64,000 nucleotides of DNA from Siderastrea radians (GCA_964017195.1 OZ024892.1:20824889-20888888), one strand, 5' to 3'; counted from the first letter of the stretch, positions 34,873-47,823 are shown. Program-made: numbers and translations. Notes: generated from the sequence alone by a model not told the origin.

Positions 34873-35040
34873 ATAACAGTAAGAATTCAAGAGTTAGTTT
34901 TTATGGACATTTACTCGCTACTCTGAGTTTCATGCCTCATGCGAGGCAATCATCGCCTGATGATTGCCTCGCATGAGGCATGAAACTCAGAGTAGCGAGT
35001 AAATGTCCATAAAAACTAACTCTTGAATTCTTACTGTTAT
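34873..35040. repeat. Perfect hairpin, 82-bp arms, 4-bp loop
   Basis: By eye the two 82-bp arms (34873-34954 and 34959-35040) are identical in inverted orientation around GCCT, including GACATTTACTCGCTACTCTG. It is followed directly by a TA run. No gene was found. Confidence 0.92.
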
Positions 35041-35083
35041 ATATATATATATATATTGTTGTAGACTTCAAGAAGTAGTTTCC

Positions 35084-35830
35084 TTATTTGTTCCAAGATG
35101 CCTTGATTTGGCTTCTATTTGGATCAATTTTGACATTTTTTTTCAAATTCAACAAAGTTAGGGGTGGAGATTTGAAAAAAGAAGTCCCTGACAGATGATT
35201 CTGCTTCAGCCTTTCACCTACGTTCGCTGTAAAACTTTGCATTGTTGACGAAGATGACGTTGTCTTGTAAATGCCACTGAACTTATCGAAGCCCAAGACA
35301 TTTGCGATCGAGGCCTGTCGAAAGTAGTTTCTGATTAGTCTGTTTGCTCTGATTGCCGTAATCTAGACATGAGGATTCGGATGGAAAGTCAAATGTTGAA
35401 CACACATGTAGCGGTGGAAATAGTGTTCGTGAACTGAAAATGGTCCAGATAAGTCAAACATACTTTCTAGAGTGGAATATTTGTCTGTTGGTCCCATCAG
35501 GTTGGTCTTCATAGGCGACTCGTGGTTTCAAAATTTAAGGCCTTTAACATCATTCAACACTGCTGAATAAACTTTCTTTGGCACCATAGGCATGATGAGA
35601 TGCCTTTTGCACCTCTCTTTGCCTTAGTTTTTTACCAGTATCGCGGAACACAGAAGCTACCTCTGAGGAAACGAGTGATGTACCCTCAGGCGAAAGGCTC
35701 TTTTTGTGAAGTTCTTCTTTTAATTTCTATTCAGTAAACCATTTATAACATCACTCTTCCACAAAACTCAAATGCCCTGTGGTGGGATCTGAGAAGTATA
35801 GAGCAATTTTGTCTTCTCTAGATAGACTAT
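35084..35830 (-). pseudogene. Decayed reading frame, unrecognised
   Basis: On the minus strand, one frame from about 35523 to 35087 stays open for about 145 codons with a single TAG near 35366. It includes HEHYFHRYMCVQHLTFHPN, RANRLIRNYFRQAS and FDKFSGIYKTTSSSS. Upstream, another frame gives SPEGTSLVSSEVASVFRD and KKLRQREVQKASHHAYG. The length of meaningful sequence interrupted by stops indicates a dead gene or transposon protein. I do not recognise the family. Confidence 0.5.
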
Positions 35831-36375
35831 CTTTAACATTATATTTACAATGTTCTTTGAATTAAGAATTCCTCCCCCCCTCGCATTCCATAAGAATAAT
35901 TCAATGACGATTATTGTTTCGAACCCTTTCTGCTTGGGACGGATAGCAGGTGGCTACGGATTTCTGTGTTGTCATGCGGCTCGCCTGATTGCTTCTCTCA
36001 GGAATATACGGCAGTTCTAAGGCGAGCTTCAGAAAGCCTCCAAGTAATCATGATCGTCTTGCCAGTTGATGTCGTTTATTTGCAGGACGAAAGGAAGATC
36101 TTTTCCTCAACAGCTGTTTTAATAGTGGGAAAGATGACATGGTCTAAATGTTGTAATTTATCTTATGATTGGTCTGCGAAGTGCGTAATTGGAAGGTCAC
36201 TTTTGCCATCATCGAAGCCCATTCCAAACTCTACCTTCAGCCTTTATTTTCTGTGTTTTCCCTAAACAAACTGAAGCTTAAACAAAAGCCCTTTATATCA
36301 CACCCTGTTTTCAATCTGAAAGCAGGGTTTGATATAAATAAGGGGTAAGCTACGATTTGTTCGTTTCTCCGTTAG

Positions 36376-39300
36376 ATTTTTGTGGAACAACGAAATACGT
36401 TCAACAACACAGAAGACCTTTGCTAATAATCCCTCTCTTCTTACCGTGTAAGTATATTAACGTAACATTTTATTTGTACGTTATCAGTTTTAAGTATGTC
36501 ATAAGCAAAAACAAAAACATATCATATGTTACGATAAATACCAGTAAGGTATAAAAATCATTACTTACGTTTATTATGTTGCAATAAAATGGGCCTTCAC
36601 TTGACTTATTGTTATCTACTCGTCTTCAACAGATTTTAGATTTTCCTGTCGGTTATAACCTCTCTTTGTTCTGTTTTCTTTTTTTGATGTTTATATCAGG
36701 TTAAATTTCGTGGTCTATGTAATGAAACATAGAATACGATCCAAATTCTCGTCTTTTATTTACTTTTAGATTGCTTAATGCCAATCGAATGGAAAAAATT
36801 CAATACCGAGCATTCTTTTACCTGCCTAAGACGAACCCCAGTTTTACGCGGGACGATCAAGTAATGTAAGTATCAAACAGTAAACCTAATGGAACGCTTC
36901 TTTCAAAATCTAAACATCAGCTTTCCTGGAACTTTTGTAACAGCTGTATATCCCATTAGATCATTCGATTGTCAAAAAATTCTCCTCTCTTTATCTCCCT
37001 TCAATAAAACTTGTTTGATCTGCGTAAACAGGTCTAGGTGCCCCTGGTTCAAAGTTTTTGACAATGTTTTTGCAATAATTTTGTAAGCGTTGGCGTAGTG
37101 TTATTGGTTAGCAATTGTCGCAGTGGGTATTAACGCTGTTAAACTTTTGCGGGCTCGATTATGGATTTTTCCCTTCTAAACAAGATCTATCTGCAAACAG
37201 AATTCCATCTTCAAGTAATCAATCTTTTCCTTGATATGTTTTTGGCTTTGAAACACATTGAAAAACTTGCACAAGCAACGATTCATGCCTTTTTTGAGAT
37301 ATTCCAGACTCCAAAATTGACCCTTTAAATGATCATTTAAAAGGCAGTTGTTAACTATGCTGAAGAATATGTACTGTTCCGATTGCCTTCTTATTAAAAT
37401 GCATGATTATTAGGGTATACTATTCTTAACAATTCTTCAATTGCAAACAGAATTCCATCTTCAAGTAATCAATCTTTTCCTTGATATGTTTTTGGCTTTG
37501 AAACACATTGAAAAACTTGCACAAGCAACGATTCATGCCTTTTTTGAGATATTCCAGACTCCAAAATTGGCCCTTTAAATGATCATTTAAAAGGCAGTTG
37601 TTAACTATGGTGAAGAATATGTACTGTTCCGATTGCCTTCTTATTAAAATGCATGATTATTAGGGTATACTATTCTTAACAATTCTTCAAATTTCTTTTT
37701 TTTGTTTCAAGAATGTTATCAGATAATCCAATAATAACCATCGAACCAGAGGCGTTTAGACTTGGAGCTCATAAATTAACAATGTGAGTTACTATTGTGT
37801 AATAAATTTAACAGCGTTTATTTGGTGTTTAAATGTGGAACAACCATTCATCGATAATTTCAAAAAGTTATTTTAATTTTATCCACAATAAACATATCTT
37901 TAATGGCAACCATGCAAGTATCCCACCGCGAGTGCTTTTTTTTTCGCCGTAATCATGTCCATATTCAGGAGGGGCACAGACTTGATTTTCATGCTGTGCC
38001 TTCTCCCCGGCCCTGTTCTCCTCCGAGGGAGGAATCAAGTCCAGTAAGGAGTTCAGCTAAATGTGTTTCAGTGTTATTTTTTATTTCATAGGTAATTTCA
38101 AAAAGTTATGTAATAGGTCAAAAACGAGTGCGAGTTTTTCATCAGGGGTTCCAAACACCGAGAAACGGATGAAAGCACGACGCCCAAGGCGGAGTGCTTT
38201 TATTGTTTCGAGGTGTTTGGAACCCCTGATGAAGAACGAAGCACGAGTTTTTGAGCTGGCTTCTCAAACTAGTGTGAAAATTTAGTAGAATTATTTCCGA
38301 AGAATAGGTAATTAGAAGGCGTGCTCAATAGCCTATTGTTTGTTTCTTATTCGTGGTAAATGAAATGAATATTTAATATGCGGCGATGCGGGCGGGGTTT
38401 TTGGTAGATTAACATTACGCCGCGTGATGGAGGTCGAGTCCGGATCAGAACGATTTCGCGTTCCTAAAACTTCTTCTCAAGAAAATGTTCTGGTGAATGA
38501 CGCCGTTCCAGCTTCAACTAAGTATAAAAACAAGTGGGCTGTGAGCATTTTTGCCGAATGGCAGAGGTTAAGAGAGGTTAAAGTTCCGGTATTATGTTGT
38601 GGTGGTCTCTTCAAGGACTACGATTTACACAAGGTTACCGCTCTGAGCGCAGATAATGCCGGAATGGACGCTCTGTCGCTGAACTATTGGTTGTCCGAAC
38701 CAAACTATTGGTTCGTGATGGAGGTAGCTAAAAAGTCCGGTGGAAGATACCCTCCCAAGCCTGTTTATGGTATCATTTGTGCCCTCAAGCGTTATTTGGA
38801 GAAGAAAAATGGATCCAAAGCTTTGAATCCTCTGCACGCTAGTGACAAAAGGTAATTGACAACTTTTAGACGGCATTGTTCAGAATTTTAAAATGCACTG
38901 TTTTGCGAATTGAATTTGGTGTGTTGTTTTTCGAAGGTTTGTCCTGTTCCGACCTTGCTTAGATGCCGAGATGAAGGATGGCGTTCGAGAAGGGCTTCTT
39001 ATTAAGTGCAAGAAGGAGGAGAACGAGTTTGTGAGCGAGCAAGAAGAAGCAACATTCTGGGAGAAGAAATTACTGGGAACTACATCAGCTAAGTCGTTAT
39101 TGAACACGATCTATTTCTACAACGGAAAAGTTTTTGGGTTGCGTGGTGGAGATCACAGAAATATTGTAGTAAACAACTTTGAAATTGGTTCCAATTTTAT
39201 TAAGTTTGAAGAAAATGCCTCCAAAACTTATCATGGAGGTCTTTGTGATATTAAATATGTGCCACGAGTGGTTAAGCACGTTTGTCATTCTAATGAGGAA

Positions 39301-42300
39301 AAGCACGAGCCGTGCCTTGTGGAGATATTTAGATTGTTTATAGGCTTAGTTGAGACTCATGCAAAGAAAGTTACTGCATTTTACTTTAAGCCATCGAAAA
39401 CTAAGTTCGCGTTCGAAAAGTGCCCGTAGGTATTAACAGCTTGAACAAGATTTTGCCTGAAATGTGCGAGGCGGCAGGCTTTAAACGCAAAACCGCTCAT
39501 AGTTTGCGCGTTACCTGTGTTTCCTCCCTGTTCAATGCTGGGATGGAAGAAAAATTGATTCGCGAAAGGTCGGGGCATCGTTCTAATGCATTGTTTCAGT
39601 ACGAAAAGCCTACGGAAGAAAATATTTCTAAAGTTTCAAAGATCCTAGGTCCAAGTGTTAGTGCAGTTTCATGTTCTACCACAGAAAAAGAAGACGAATC
39701 TATTGCTTTTAAGGATGCTGTTTTCCAGAAAGGAGAATTCAAAAACTGTATAATTAATGTAACGGTGTCTAAGGAAGAATAATATCTTGCCGTATTGTTG
39801 TTGTAAGTAATGATTGAAGAGGCAAATATACTGTATTTAGTATTGACTGATTAAAATCCAAGTTTCTTGATCAGTGTCTTGATCAGTTTTTGAACTAATC
39901 GAATGTGTCTTGATCGGTATGTTCATTGGGTATCAAAATACATGCACCTGACCCAATTGATGCAAGCTGATTGGGTCATCAGCACATGAATAATTAATGA
40001 ATTTGAGAATTTAATTTCATCCACTTTTTTGATAGATATCTTCTACGAACCAAACTGAAGAGACTGCGCCTTGAGAGCTTCCTGGGCCTCAGCCGTCTTG
40101 ATTTTATACTGTAATGTATCACTTTCCAAAATAAACGTGGAAAAGCTAAATCAGTTTTGTTATTGGTAACTAAACCACAAAAACAATAAAGTGACATAAT
40201 GATTGCGTGAAATAAGGTAAAGACTAGACTGAAATTCGGAAGACCATCGCCAATCACTTTCCGGAAATAACACTCCACGATATTAATTTAAGAAATCGAC
40301 CACATTTTTCTTTGTTCTATGCTCTCATCAACCAAAAGAAGAAGTGATTAGATGTTTAAGACTCGAGCCAGCAACGAGCCTTAAGTGAGTTGTAGCAATG
40401 CAAGGTTTTCGTCAGATTTCACGTTTCTTTCTTTTTTGTCAGGTTGATCAAAGATAGAGTACCATCAGTCCTGAAATATCCTTCTAGCAGTCGGAATAGT
40501 TCCTCGATATATCTGTGAGTACTTTCAATAAAGAATACTTTGTTTTTTTCGCCATGTATACAGAGAAAAGTATTCAAGTTTTTGAACATTTGGTTTCGGT
40601 GGAATGACTGTTTGAAAGGTCTTATTCGCCTCAGAGATTCGGATTTGTGATAAAAAACTAGAGTTTCTTAGGGCAAACTGTCAACTCCAACTTTTGTGAC
40701 ACGGGAAAATAAAATCGTTTAGAGTGCGAAGTGAGGTCAACTGGGTGTTTGACAAAACCAACAGCGGCCGCCGAGACTAGGTGGATAAGACTCCGTTTCC
40801 TAAAATTTTCTACGTCTTAAAAACTCAGCCAAAGAATCGGAAAAGAACGACCTGCGTTACTCAAATATCACTTTGACGGCCGTGAAACAATCTGCAGGAA
40901 CAGAAAATTGCATTTTAAGTACTTCGTTTAAATCTTCCTTTTGGGTGCCTCTGGTTAGTTGATTTGAACTTAACATCCCTTGTTCATCCTATGCAGAAAA
41001 TATAAACGCTTTCTTCTAGATATCCTCGCAATTCCAATGACCCAACCGAAGTAGCACTGCCTGAAGATACTGGTAGTGCCATTATTCCAGCGCTTGTGGC
41101 CTCGGGATTCAGGCAAATATTTGGTAATGCTTCTGTCGCTTACTTTCTGCCATGTCCCTTGGGAACATTTTCCAACGTTTCATCGAAAGGAACTGAAGGA
41201 TGCATCCCATGCCCTCCAGGTAACTTACATAATTTCCTAGCTCGCAACTGGTGTTTAGATAGGAAAAAGGAATGAAAAATCGAGCTGTTTCCATGAGGAG
41301 GTCAGGCTACCATTTGTAGGCTCATAGAATACATCTAGTATATAGTTAGCCTTTGCTTTTTACTAATGAAACCTCGTGGCCTCGCAGAATCATGCAGGCC
41401 ATCATGCGTTAACCGTAATGCTGTATTTGGAAGAAACTCGTATATCGTGTATCATTTCGAAAGCGCCTTTGCTTAGAAATCGGCAGCGAAAACATTCACT
41501 CCAGCGAGCCGGGACAATGGGCTGTGTGTGGTCTTGGCGGCTAAGAGCTGCAATCGGGTCTAGTTTGGCGGCAATTCTGTTAAAGATCTCGTTTTCTGCT
41601 CAAAACTTTGCTCGGCAAGGAAATTCTGCTCGAATTCTGCTTGGTACAATGCTACTTTGACGCTATTTGGATGCTGAGTTCGCCATGTTGGAACTCTCTT
41701 TTTTGTAATACCGTTAGTTCTATGTTGACTATGTGGTTCTTTTTGTGAAGTGGGCGCGTTTTAGCTAATGGCATGGGAGATGCGATGAACGACGGCAATT
41801 TATGTTGGCAATTTTGATTTGTTTTATTTTGCAAAGGTTTTTTTAAACTCTTTTGTGTCACTGGTGCTTTGCGTACTCTGCTTAAATTCTGCTCAAAAAT
41901 GTATTGCCGGCAGAATGCTCACTGCCGCGGTTGGGGAATTATCTGAGCCTACCAGCCGGCCCTGTCCGTGTTGTCCTTTGACTTGATTTCCACTTTTCGA
42001 TTCCTTGTTCTCGTCGGTGAGTTTATTCATATGTCGGTGGATATATGTCATGTATCCGTCTGTGTCGGCATTGATCAAACTGCTGTCTCACTAAACTACC
42101 AAGTTATTATAAAAAAATTTTTCCCCTGGTAGCCAACGCACGTAAAGGAATTAACTCACATTTTCTGAGTAAGGTTTCACCAGTTCTTCAAACTGAAATC
42201 CCCAGGGTCTTGTTAGATTCGTATTTGCACCGCACATATACAACCTCCTTTACTATGGACAAGGGTCTCGAGTTTCAATTTTATTTTGCATGAAAAGGAG

Positions 42301-45300
42301 CACATTTTTATATTTTTAGCCTTAGAGAAAACCATTCTTCTTGATTATCCTTAAAGCTAATTAATCATAATTTCCTTTGTTTTAATTTCTTTCTTTTAGG
42401 AGGTTTTTATTCTGATGATGAAGGCTACGTGGGGATGAGCTGTAAGAAATGTCCGAACGGTTCGTTTGTCGCATATGATAAAGCGCCAGGAACTCGAAGC
42501 TCCGATTGCAAATCTTGTCCCTTTGGTAAAGATACCTTGTTGCGTTCAATATAAGTTCACTTTTGTAATTAAGTAAACTCTTATATTTAGCCATTTGGTA
42601 GTTCTGAGTTTTCCCCCAATTCACGCTTTCTGTAAATGATATGAAAGAGTTTTTTCAGACAACGGGCGGATGTGTGGCACGAGATTAATATATCGTACAT
42701 CAAAGAGGAGCAAACTGACATATTCCACATAACGAGGATGACATATTAAAACTGATAATAAAAATGAATATAATATCTCCACAATATTTGAGACTGAAAA
42801 AACCAAAAACAAAAAACAATTGGGGAGTAGGAATGACGGTAGATCATCGCTGAGAGTGCAGCTCTTCGACAGTTGACGATTTACCCCGATTGAGACAACC
42901 ATCTGAATCTTTTAATACTATATTCTTAAAAACCAGTTCTGCGCTTTTCAATTCTTCCTAAATTAGGAGCAGAGACTGATTTCTTTGCTGGATACCGTGC
43001 TTGTCAATGCATAAAGGGAATGTATCGAACCCACATGTTCAAGGAATGTCGCAAATGTGGACATGGATTAGAATGCATTAATGATTACGCAACTTTAAAA
43101 TCTGGGTTCTGGTGGAAATGGATGAACGAGAGTCACAAGCGTCGCTACAAAGACTTTATAAACAATCTCTTGGTACCTTTACCTGCATTAGGTGAAGACG
43201 ATGTACAGTACCCCTATCCTCTTCCAACGCCGTACAAGTGCCCAATGGAAAAGTCATGCAAGGGTGGTTTAGATTCCGAGTGTGCGGATGGGTACGAAGG
43301 TCCGCTGTGTGATGTGTGTAATTCAAATCACTATAAACAATTTCAAACATGTAAGCAATGTCCTTCTAAAACGTGGATAACGGGACAGTTGTCAGTCGTT
43401 GCAGTTATTTTCGTTTTGATTATTGTCGTTTCGGTGGGGGCGAACAAAAGAAGCAAGAAGGAGGGTAAGGAACAAAGTGCTATAGACGTTCTTTTAGCCA
43501 AACTGAAGATCGTAATTGGGTTTTATCAGGTGACGTATGGCTTATTGGATGCATTTTCGTACATAAAATGGCCAGATTCCCTGCAAGTTGTTGCAACGTA
43601 TTCAGAGATACTCCAGCTGAATATACTTCAGGTGGCACCCATTCACTGCCTCTCTGCGGGATTACGCGTGGATGCCTTTGGGAAGTTGTTTGCGATAATG
43701 GTAATAAATGTTGCTGCTATCCTCATTTCATTCGCTGCTTACGGAGTGCATAAAGTCCTGATCTTGAAAAATCGAAACCTGGAGTACGAGGAACGGTCCG
43801 AAAGGATCTCTCAGACAAAACAGATTATTTACAGGAATCTGTTTTTCTTCTTATACGTGACTTACCTAAGCACGTGCTCCAAAACAGCCACAGTATTGCC
43901 TCTGGCTTGCAGCAAACTTTGCCAAAGCAATAAAGAAGAGTTATGTTTTGAGTTCCTGAAAGCGGATTACAGCACACAATGCCATGATTCAAGGTACAAC
44001 CAGCTAGTTATCGTTGCATACATTTCCGCAGCCTATGTCATTGCCCTCCCTGTTGCTACTCTGATCACCCTTTGGCGAAAAAGTAGACAAATACTTGCAA
44101 CGGAAGACACCAAGACAGCTCAAAGTGAAGAAGATAACAAGGAATTGATTAGAGGGTTACGCTTTCTCTTTGAAAGCTACAAAGCTCGTTCGTGGTACTG
44201 GGAACTTGTTGAAATGTCTCGTAAAGTGGTCGTCACATCTGGTCTGATCCTCATGGGACAGGAAACAAGGTCCTACATTGGCTTCACATTGGTCATTGCT
44301 GGGATGTACGGTACGCTATTTTGTTGGATGCGTCCCTTGAACGACGTTTTCGAAAACAGATTGATGTCAACGTCTCTTGCCGTTACTGTTGTCAACTTGA
44401 TCATTGGGGCAGTGAGTAGAATTCCCGCCGAGAACGTACCCTCTCCGAGCGACCCATACTTGGACACAGCTATATTCAACATGTTAGTGCTTGGAGCAAA
44501 CGCTTCGGTGATTGGACTTCTTGCTGGTAAGATAGAAAACTTCAGTATTAGCAGAATTACATAAGTTCAGTACTAATCGTTACGATTTTTATAGCGCATC
44601 ATCGAGTTGATCAGCATAGTAAACTAGCATTTTCTGGTTGACAAAGGAAACGACGTGTTTGGGGTAAAACTGCAAGCTGGCGGGGGGGGGGCAATATGGC
44701 AAGGACGTGAGACTCGTTTGTTTGTTTCTGAATTTTTGTTTTTGTTTTGTTTAATTGTTTCATTTCTTGTTGTGTTCTGTTTTTGTTTGTCTGTTTTTGT
44801 TTTGTTTTTCATTCTTTTAAATTCAGTGCTTTCTCTCCGCCTTTATTTTTTGCTGAAGGAAAAACGAAAATGCAGTGTAAAAGCATTAGTTCTTCGCATG
44901 CCATACACCGCGAATACAATTAACTTAAATGAGGTTTCGCTCTTTCCAATTATCATCGGAAATTGTGTTTATGGAAAGTATGAAAGATCCGCTCACGCCC
45001 CAATGTTCAGACAAGAAGCTCTACCGCCTCATAGCCAGACCTACCCGCTTGGCGAAGTACCCAGTTTACTTTAAGGTAGCTTCGAGGAGACCTTTTCTTT
45101 AAGTTTTGTGATCTCCTAGGAAAGAAGAACCCATTATAAAACCACTACCAACACTAGGGAGATATGATACAAAAAAACCACTGGTGAATAGTCGTACTAA
45201 CTTCAGGGTCTGGAATGGGGGTCCTGGTCCCGCATTCCCGCTCCTTTTTCTCGAGAATCCCGCATCCCGCACTTTTTCATCACTATCCCGAATCCATAAA

Positions 45301-47438
45301 TACAAGATGTAGATGGGCCCTTTTGATTGATAGTTTGCACTCGCCTGGTTGATTCGCTTTTGCCACTAGAACGTTCATATGGGTGGTGACGATTTTCCGA
45401 ATATTCCCGACAGACAGACAAAAAAATCCCGCATCCCGTGCGCAAATTTTGGCGAATCTCGCTTCCCAGGTAGCAGTCAAATCTCGAATTCCGTCAAGAT
45501 ATTTTGCGTTTTCCCGAATTCTGCACCGTTTTTTGGTCAAATCCCGGATCCCCTGAATACCCTTCCACACCTTGTAGCTTTTACACGGTAATCCTTTACA
45601 ATCAGAATCACCTTACCAGCACGCCAAAATAATAAGCTTTCGAATAGTAGGTAGTGATTACACCTTCAGAAAATTGAAAAATGTGTTACCTGAATGGAAT
45701 CTGATTCAAATTTAGTACAATTCACAAGATTCTTCTTTTCTTTTATGGTTTTACTCAAGTCAGCGCTTCTTTAGAAGCGTCATCGTAACGTGGCAATATG
45801 AAAAAGCAAAAACTAAATGTAAACCAACTGTAAAAGGTATTACGATCATTAACAACCTTTCGCGAGTTCCAAACATGTATTGTGAGAAGAGAACTATGCA
45901 CATTCAAGACCACCGTTTTCGCCAGTACTTCCTAGACAGATTGTAATCACAGTTTAAATTAGTTAACTTCCCTTAAATTGTTCTTGTGTTTCGAATGTTG
46001 AACGATAGGTCAACAATCGCTATTCGACGTATGGAAGTTTCCCAAGAAACAACATTTCAAATGGGATAAATTAAAGGCGTCCTCTTCCTCACTTTCTCTT
46101 CCCCGCATTATCCATACTCATTTATACCTTCTGATTTCCGTTCATTAAACTTCAGCTCTTGGGTAAAATCTAATGACCTTTTCAAACGTTCTATTGCTGG
46201 CTTGTCGGCATTGGATTCGACATAGACACGGCAGAAGCAGAGCGTTTGAATTCAACTAGTGCCACTGGGTGCTACACGGCAGCAGTATATCTTGATTTCA
46301 ACTTTTAAAGTTGAGTTATTCGTAAAACCTATGGTAACAGTACAGTGTCTTAGTTTGATACAGCATTTCAATTCGATTAAATTACACTCAACGTCCGATA
46401 CCAATTCCTCATACAAAGGTGCTACTGTGTAGCCAACTTAGAAACGAGCCTAAGGAAAGACGAAAAATGCTCGCTGTCGGGTGCGCCAACGTTTCAAGTT
46501 CACGCTGATTATTTTGAGTTTTTTTCTTCGGAGGAACGGTAGTTAAAGGTTTCTGCATCGTGTCGTGCTCACAGAAACTTTAGTCCACATTTTCTCTCTC
46601 CACCCAAGTGGTTAATTGGTTCCCAGGGACAAACTGCTGAAGGTCAATCTGCGATGGGCAGTCCCTGGATAGACTAGTATCTCAGTGATCCAGGGGGGGG
46701 GGGGGAGTTGCAATACATACCCCTAGTTTCTCTTTGGTACAGAAACTGGAGTTGTGCACCGGCCTTGTGAGCCTCTAAAGGCTCGTGTGCAACTTTACCT
46801 TTTCTTACCTTGATCTGCTGTAAAACTTTAGACAACCTTGCTGACGATAAAATTTGATTTAAAACAGAAGCTGAAACATTTCGTATGTCTCTTGTTGTAC
46901 TTAAACTCCCCATTTTTTGGTTTGCTTACTTTTAGTTCAATATGCGGTACACCTATACGGATACCTCAAGGAATGGCGTAAAAATCCGCAATGGTCCCTT
47001 TCTTGTTGTCTGGCCTTGATTCTCCCCCTCATCGATATGCCGGGGAATATAAGTGGTTTGGCTGCAACAAACGTCATAGACACCCAGCTGAATCCAGGAC
47101 AGGTGGAAATGCCCACTCTTTCTGGTGCCGTGAAAGACAGTGGGGCTTTTGACGTCACACTTGGAGGAGACCAGCAAAATGACTTGCAAGAAGGCAGTTG
47201 CCATGACGCTCTTTTGGAAACTGGAGAAATGATAGACCCCGCAACTGACGGCACAGTGGATGACAGTGTAGCCATTGATGCCCCTGTTGGTGATGATGAT
47301 TGTGAGCAAGTTCACATTAATGCAGTGAAGGTAGAGGAAGGCGTCTTTCATGACAAGGGGTACAAGAACAAGTCTAAGCAAGGGACACAAACAGAGTTAG
47401 TGACGAATTTAACGATCGGTGGTATCTATGCTATGTGA
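36376..47438 (+). CDS. LRR / ephrin-receptor-like / multi-pass membrane protein, 3' part (8 exons)
   Basis: Exons 36376-36447, 36770-36865, 37712-37783, 40443-40514, 41020-41219, 42400-42525, 42967-44526 and 46936-47438 have GT-AG borders and unbroken phase, encoding about 900 residues to the stop. The first four exons (three of 72 bp, one of 96) encode LRR-like units (for example LSDNPIITIEPEAF) with phase-2 introns. Next come cysteine-rich units (CPLGTFSNVSSKGTEGCIPC and the following GGFYSDDEGY repeat) of the ephrin-receptor-like/GCC2-GCC3 type. The 1560-bp exon adds further Cys repeats and about eight hydrophobic segments (the first near 43380-43440). The last exon supplies a final hydrophobic stretch and an acidic, Asp-rich tail. 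It is probably a plasma-membrane receptor or channel-like protein; ligand and function are unknown. The 5' exons, with any signal peptide, are not seen and may lie beyond the transposon cluster. Confidence 0.85.
37192..37691 (+). repeat. 250-bp tandem duplication in intron
   Basis: Two adjacent copies with a 250-bp period that differ at about two positions (TTGACCC/TTGGCCC and ATGCTG/ATGGTG). The second copy ends just before the polypyrimidine tract of the exon at 37712, so duplication may have copied branch-point sequence. Confidence 0.95.
38118..38254. mobile_element. Palindromic MITE
   Basis: The AAAAACGAGTGCGAGTTTTT-like left arm is mirrored around 38240. CATCAGGGGTTCCAAACACC and GGTGTTTGGAACCCCTGATG are exact inverses. 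Confidence 0.85.
38427..39782 (+). pseudogene. Crypton-type tyrosine recombinase in intron (frameshifted)
   Basis: Two exons: 38427-38851 (donor GGTAATT) and 38937-39782 (acceptor TTCGAAG), on the host gene's strand. The N-terminal part is a helical core-binding-like region (KWAVSIFAEWQRLREVK, YGIICALKRYLEKKNG). The C-terminal part shows tyrosine-recombinase features: GLRGGDHRNI (box I Arg), HSLRVT (HxxR), SGHRS and the nucleophile candidate Tyr in FQYEKP. Between FAFEK and VGINSLNK (about 39420) the frame shifts by one base, separating the box I half from the HxxR-Y half. A short duplication of the NYWLSEPNYW kind occurs near residue 90. Cryptons cut and rejoin DNA by a 3'-phosphotyrosine mechanism. 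This copy looks inactive and lies in the 37783-40443 intron of the LRR gene. It is a different lineage from the split copy at 2.1/32 kb. Confidence 0.8.
41480..41945. other. Intronic 'AATTCTGCTC' degenerate repeat region
   Basis: Repeated GAATTCTGCTC/AAATTCTGCTCAA words at 41570-41640 and 41883-41920 flank AT-rich sequence. Probably the ends of a short dispersed repeat inside the 41219-42400 intron. Confidence 0.4.
44600..46930. other. Last intron of the LRR gene; degenerate CCCGAATCCCGCA repeats
   Basis: 45215-45575 contains many copies of a degenerate word like TCCCGAATCCCGCA or TCCCGCATCCCG spaced by T-rich text. A G-run at 46691-46703 opens another G-run/TAC-type repeat. No coding exon was recognised. 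Confidence 0.45.
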
Positions 47439-47817
47439 GATAGCACTGTATACAGGCAAGAGACACAGTAACACCAAAGAGAGAGTTGCCTCACTCCTTC
47501 TTTAATTGCACAGAGAAGAATACACCAGTGATTAACATTTATTATGCTTTATCTTTCTTTGCCTGCTATACAACATATGTGTAGACATTTTTGTGAGTTA
47601 AAGCTGTAGCAATTTGGTAAAAAAAGGTAGAAGAGAAGGCATATTTTTATTCCACATTCTACTCAATGTGTTATTAATATTCTTATTTGTCATTTCTTTT
47701 CGTATATTTTATCCCTCTGTTGGTATATTTTATCCATTTTGGGTGCTCTACGAGACATTGTGTAGCCTCTTTTAGGTTTTTGGTAGTTTTGGTAGGAAAA
47801 CGTTATCCATTGTATCT

Positions 47818-47823
47818 AATAAA
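47818..47823 (+). terminator. Polyadenylation signal of the LRR gene
   Basis: AATAAA 380 bp downstream of the stop codon at 47438, in T-rich 3' UTR-like sequence. It is the first good signal after the stop. Confidence 0.5.

Noticed and set aside
42967..44564. Ending the receptor protein at the stop at 44564 without further splicing
   Set aside because: A GGTAAG donor at 44526 and an acceptor at 46935 join in phase to a long frame with a hydrophobic segment and tail; the unspliced ending is retained only as a possible alternative.
44655..45074. 139-codon plus-strand frame after the receptor's large exon
   Set aside because: It is rich in Phe/Leu from a T/G-rich tract, and the receptor frame instead splices at 44526 to 46936 with good signals and phase.
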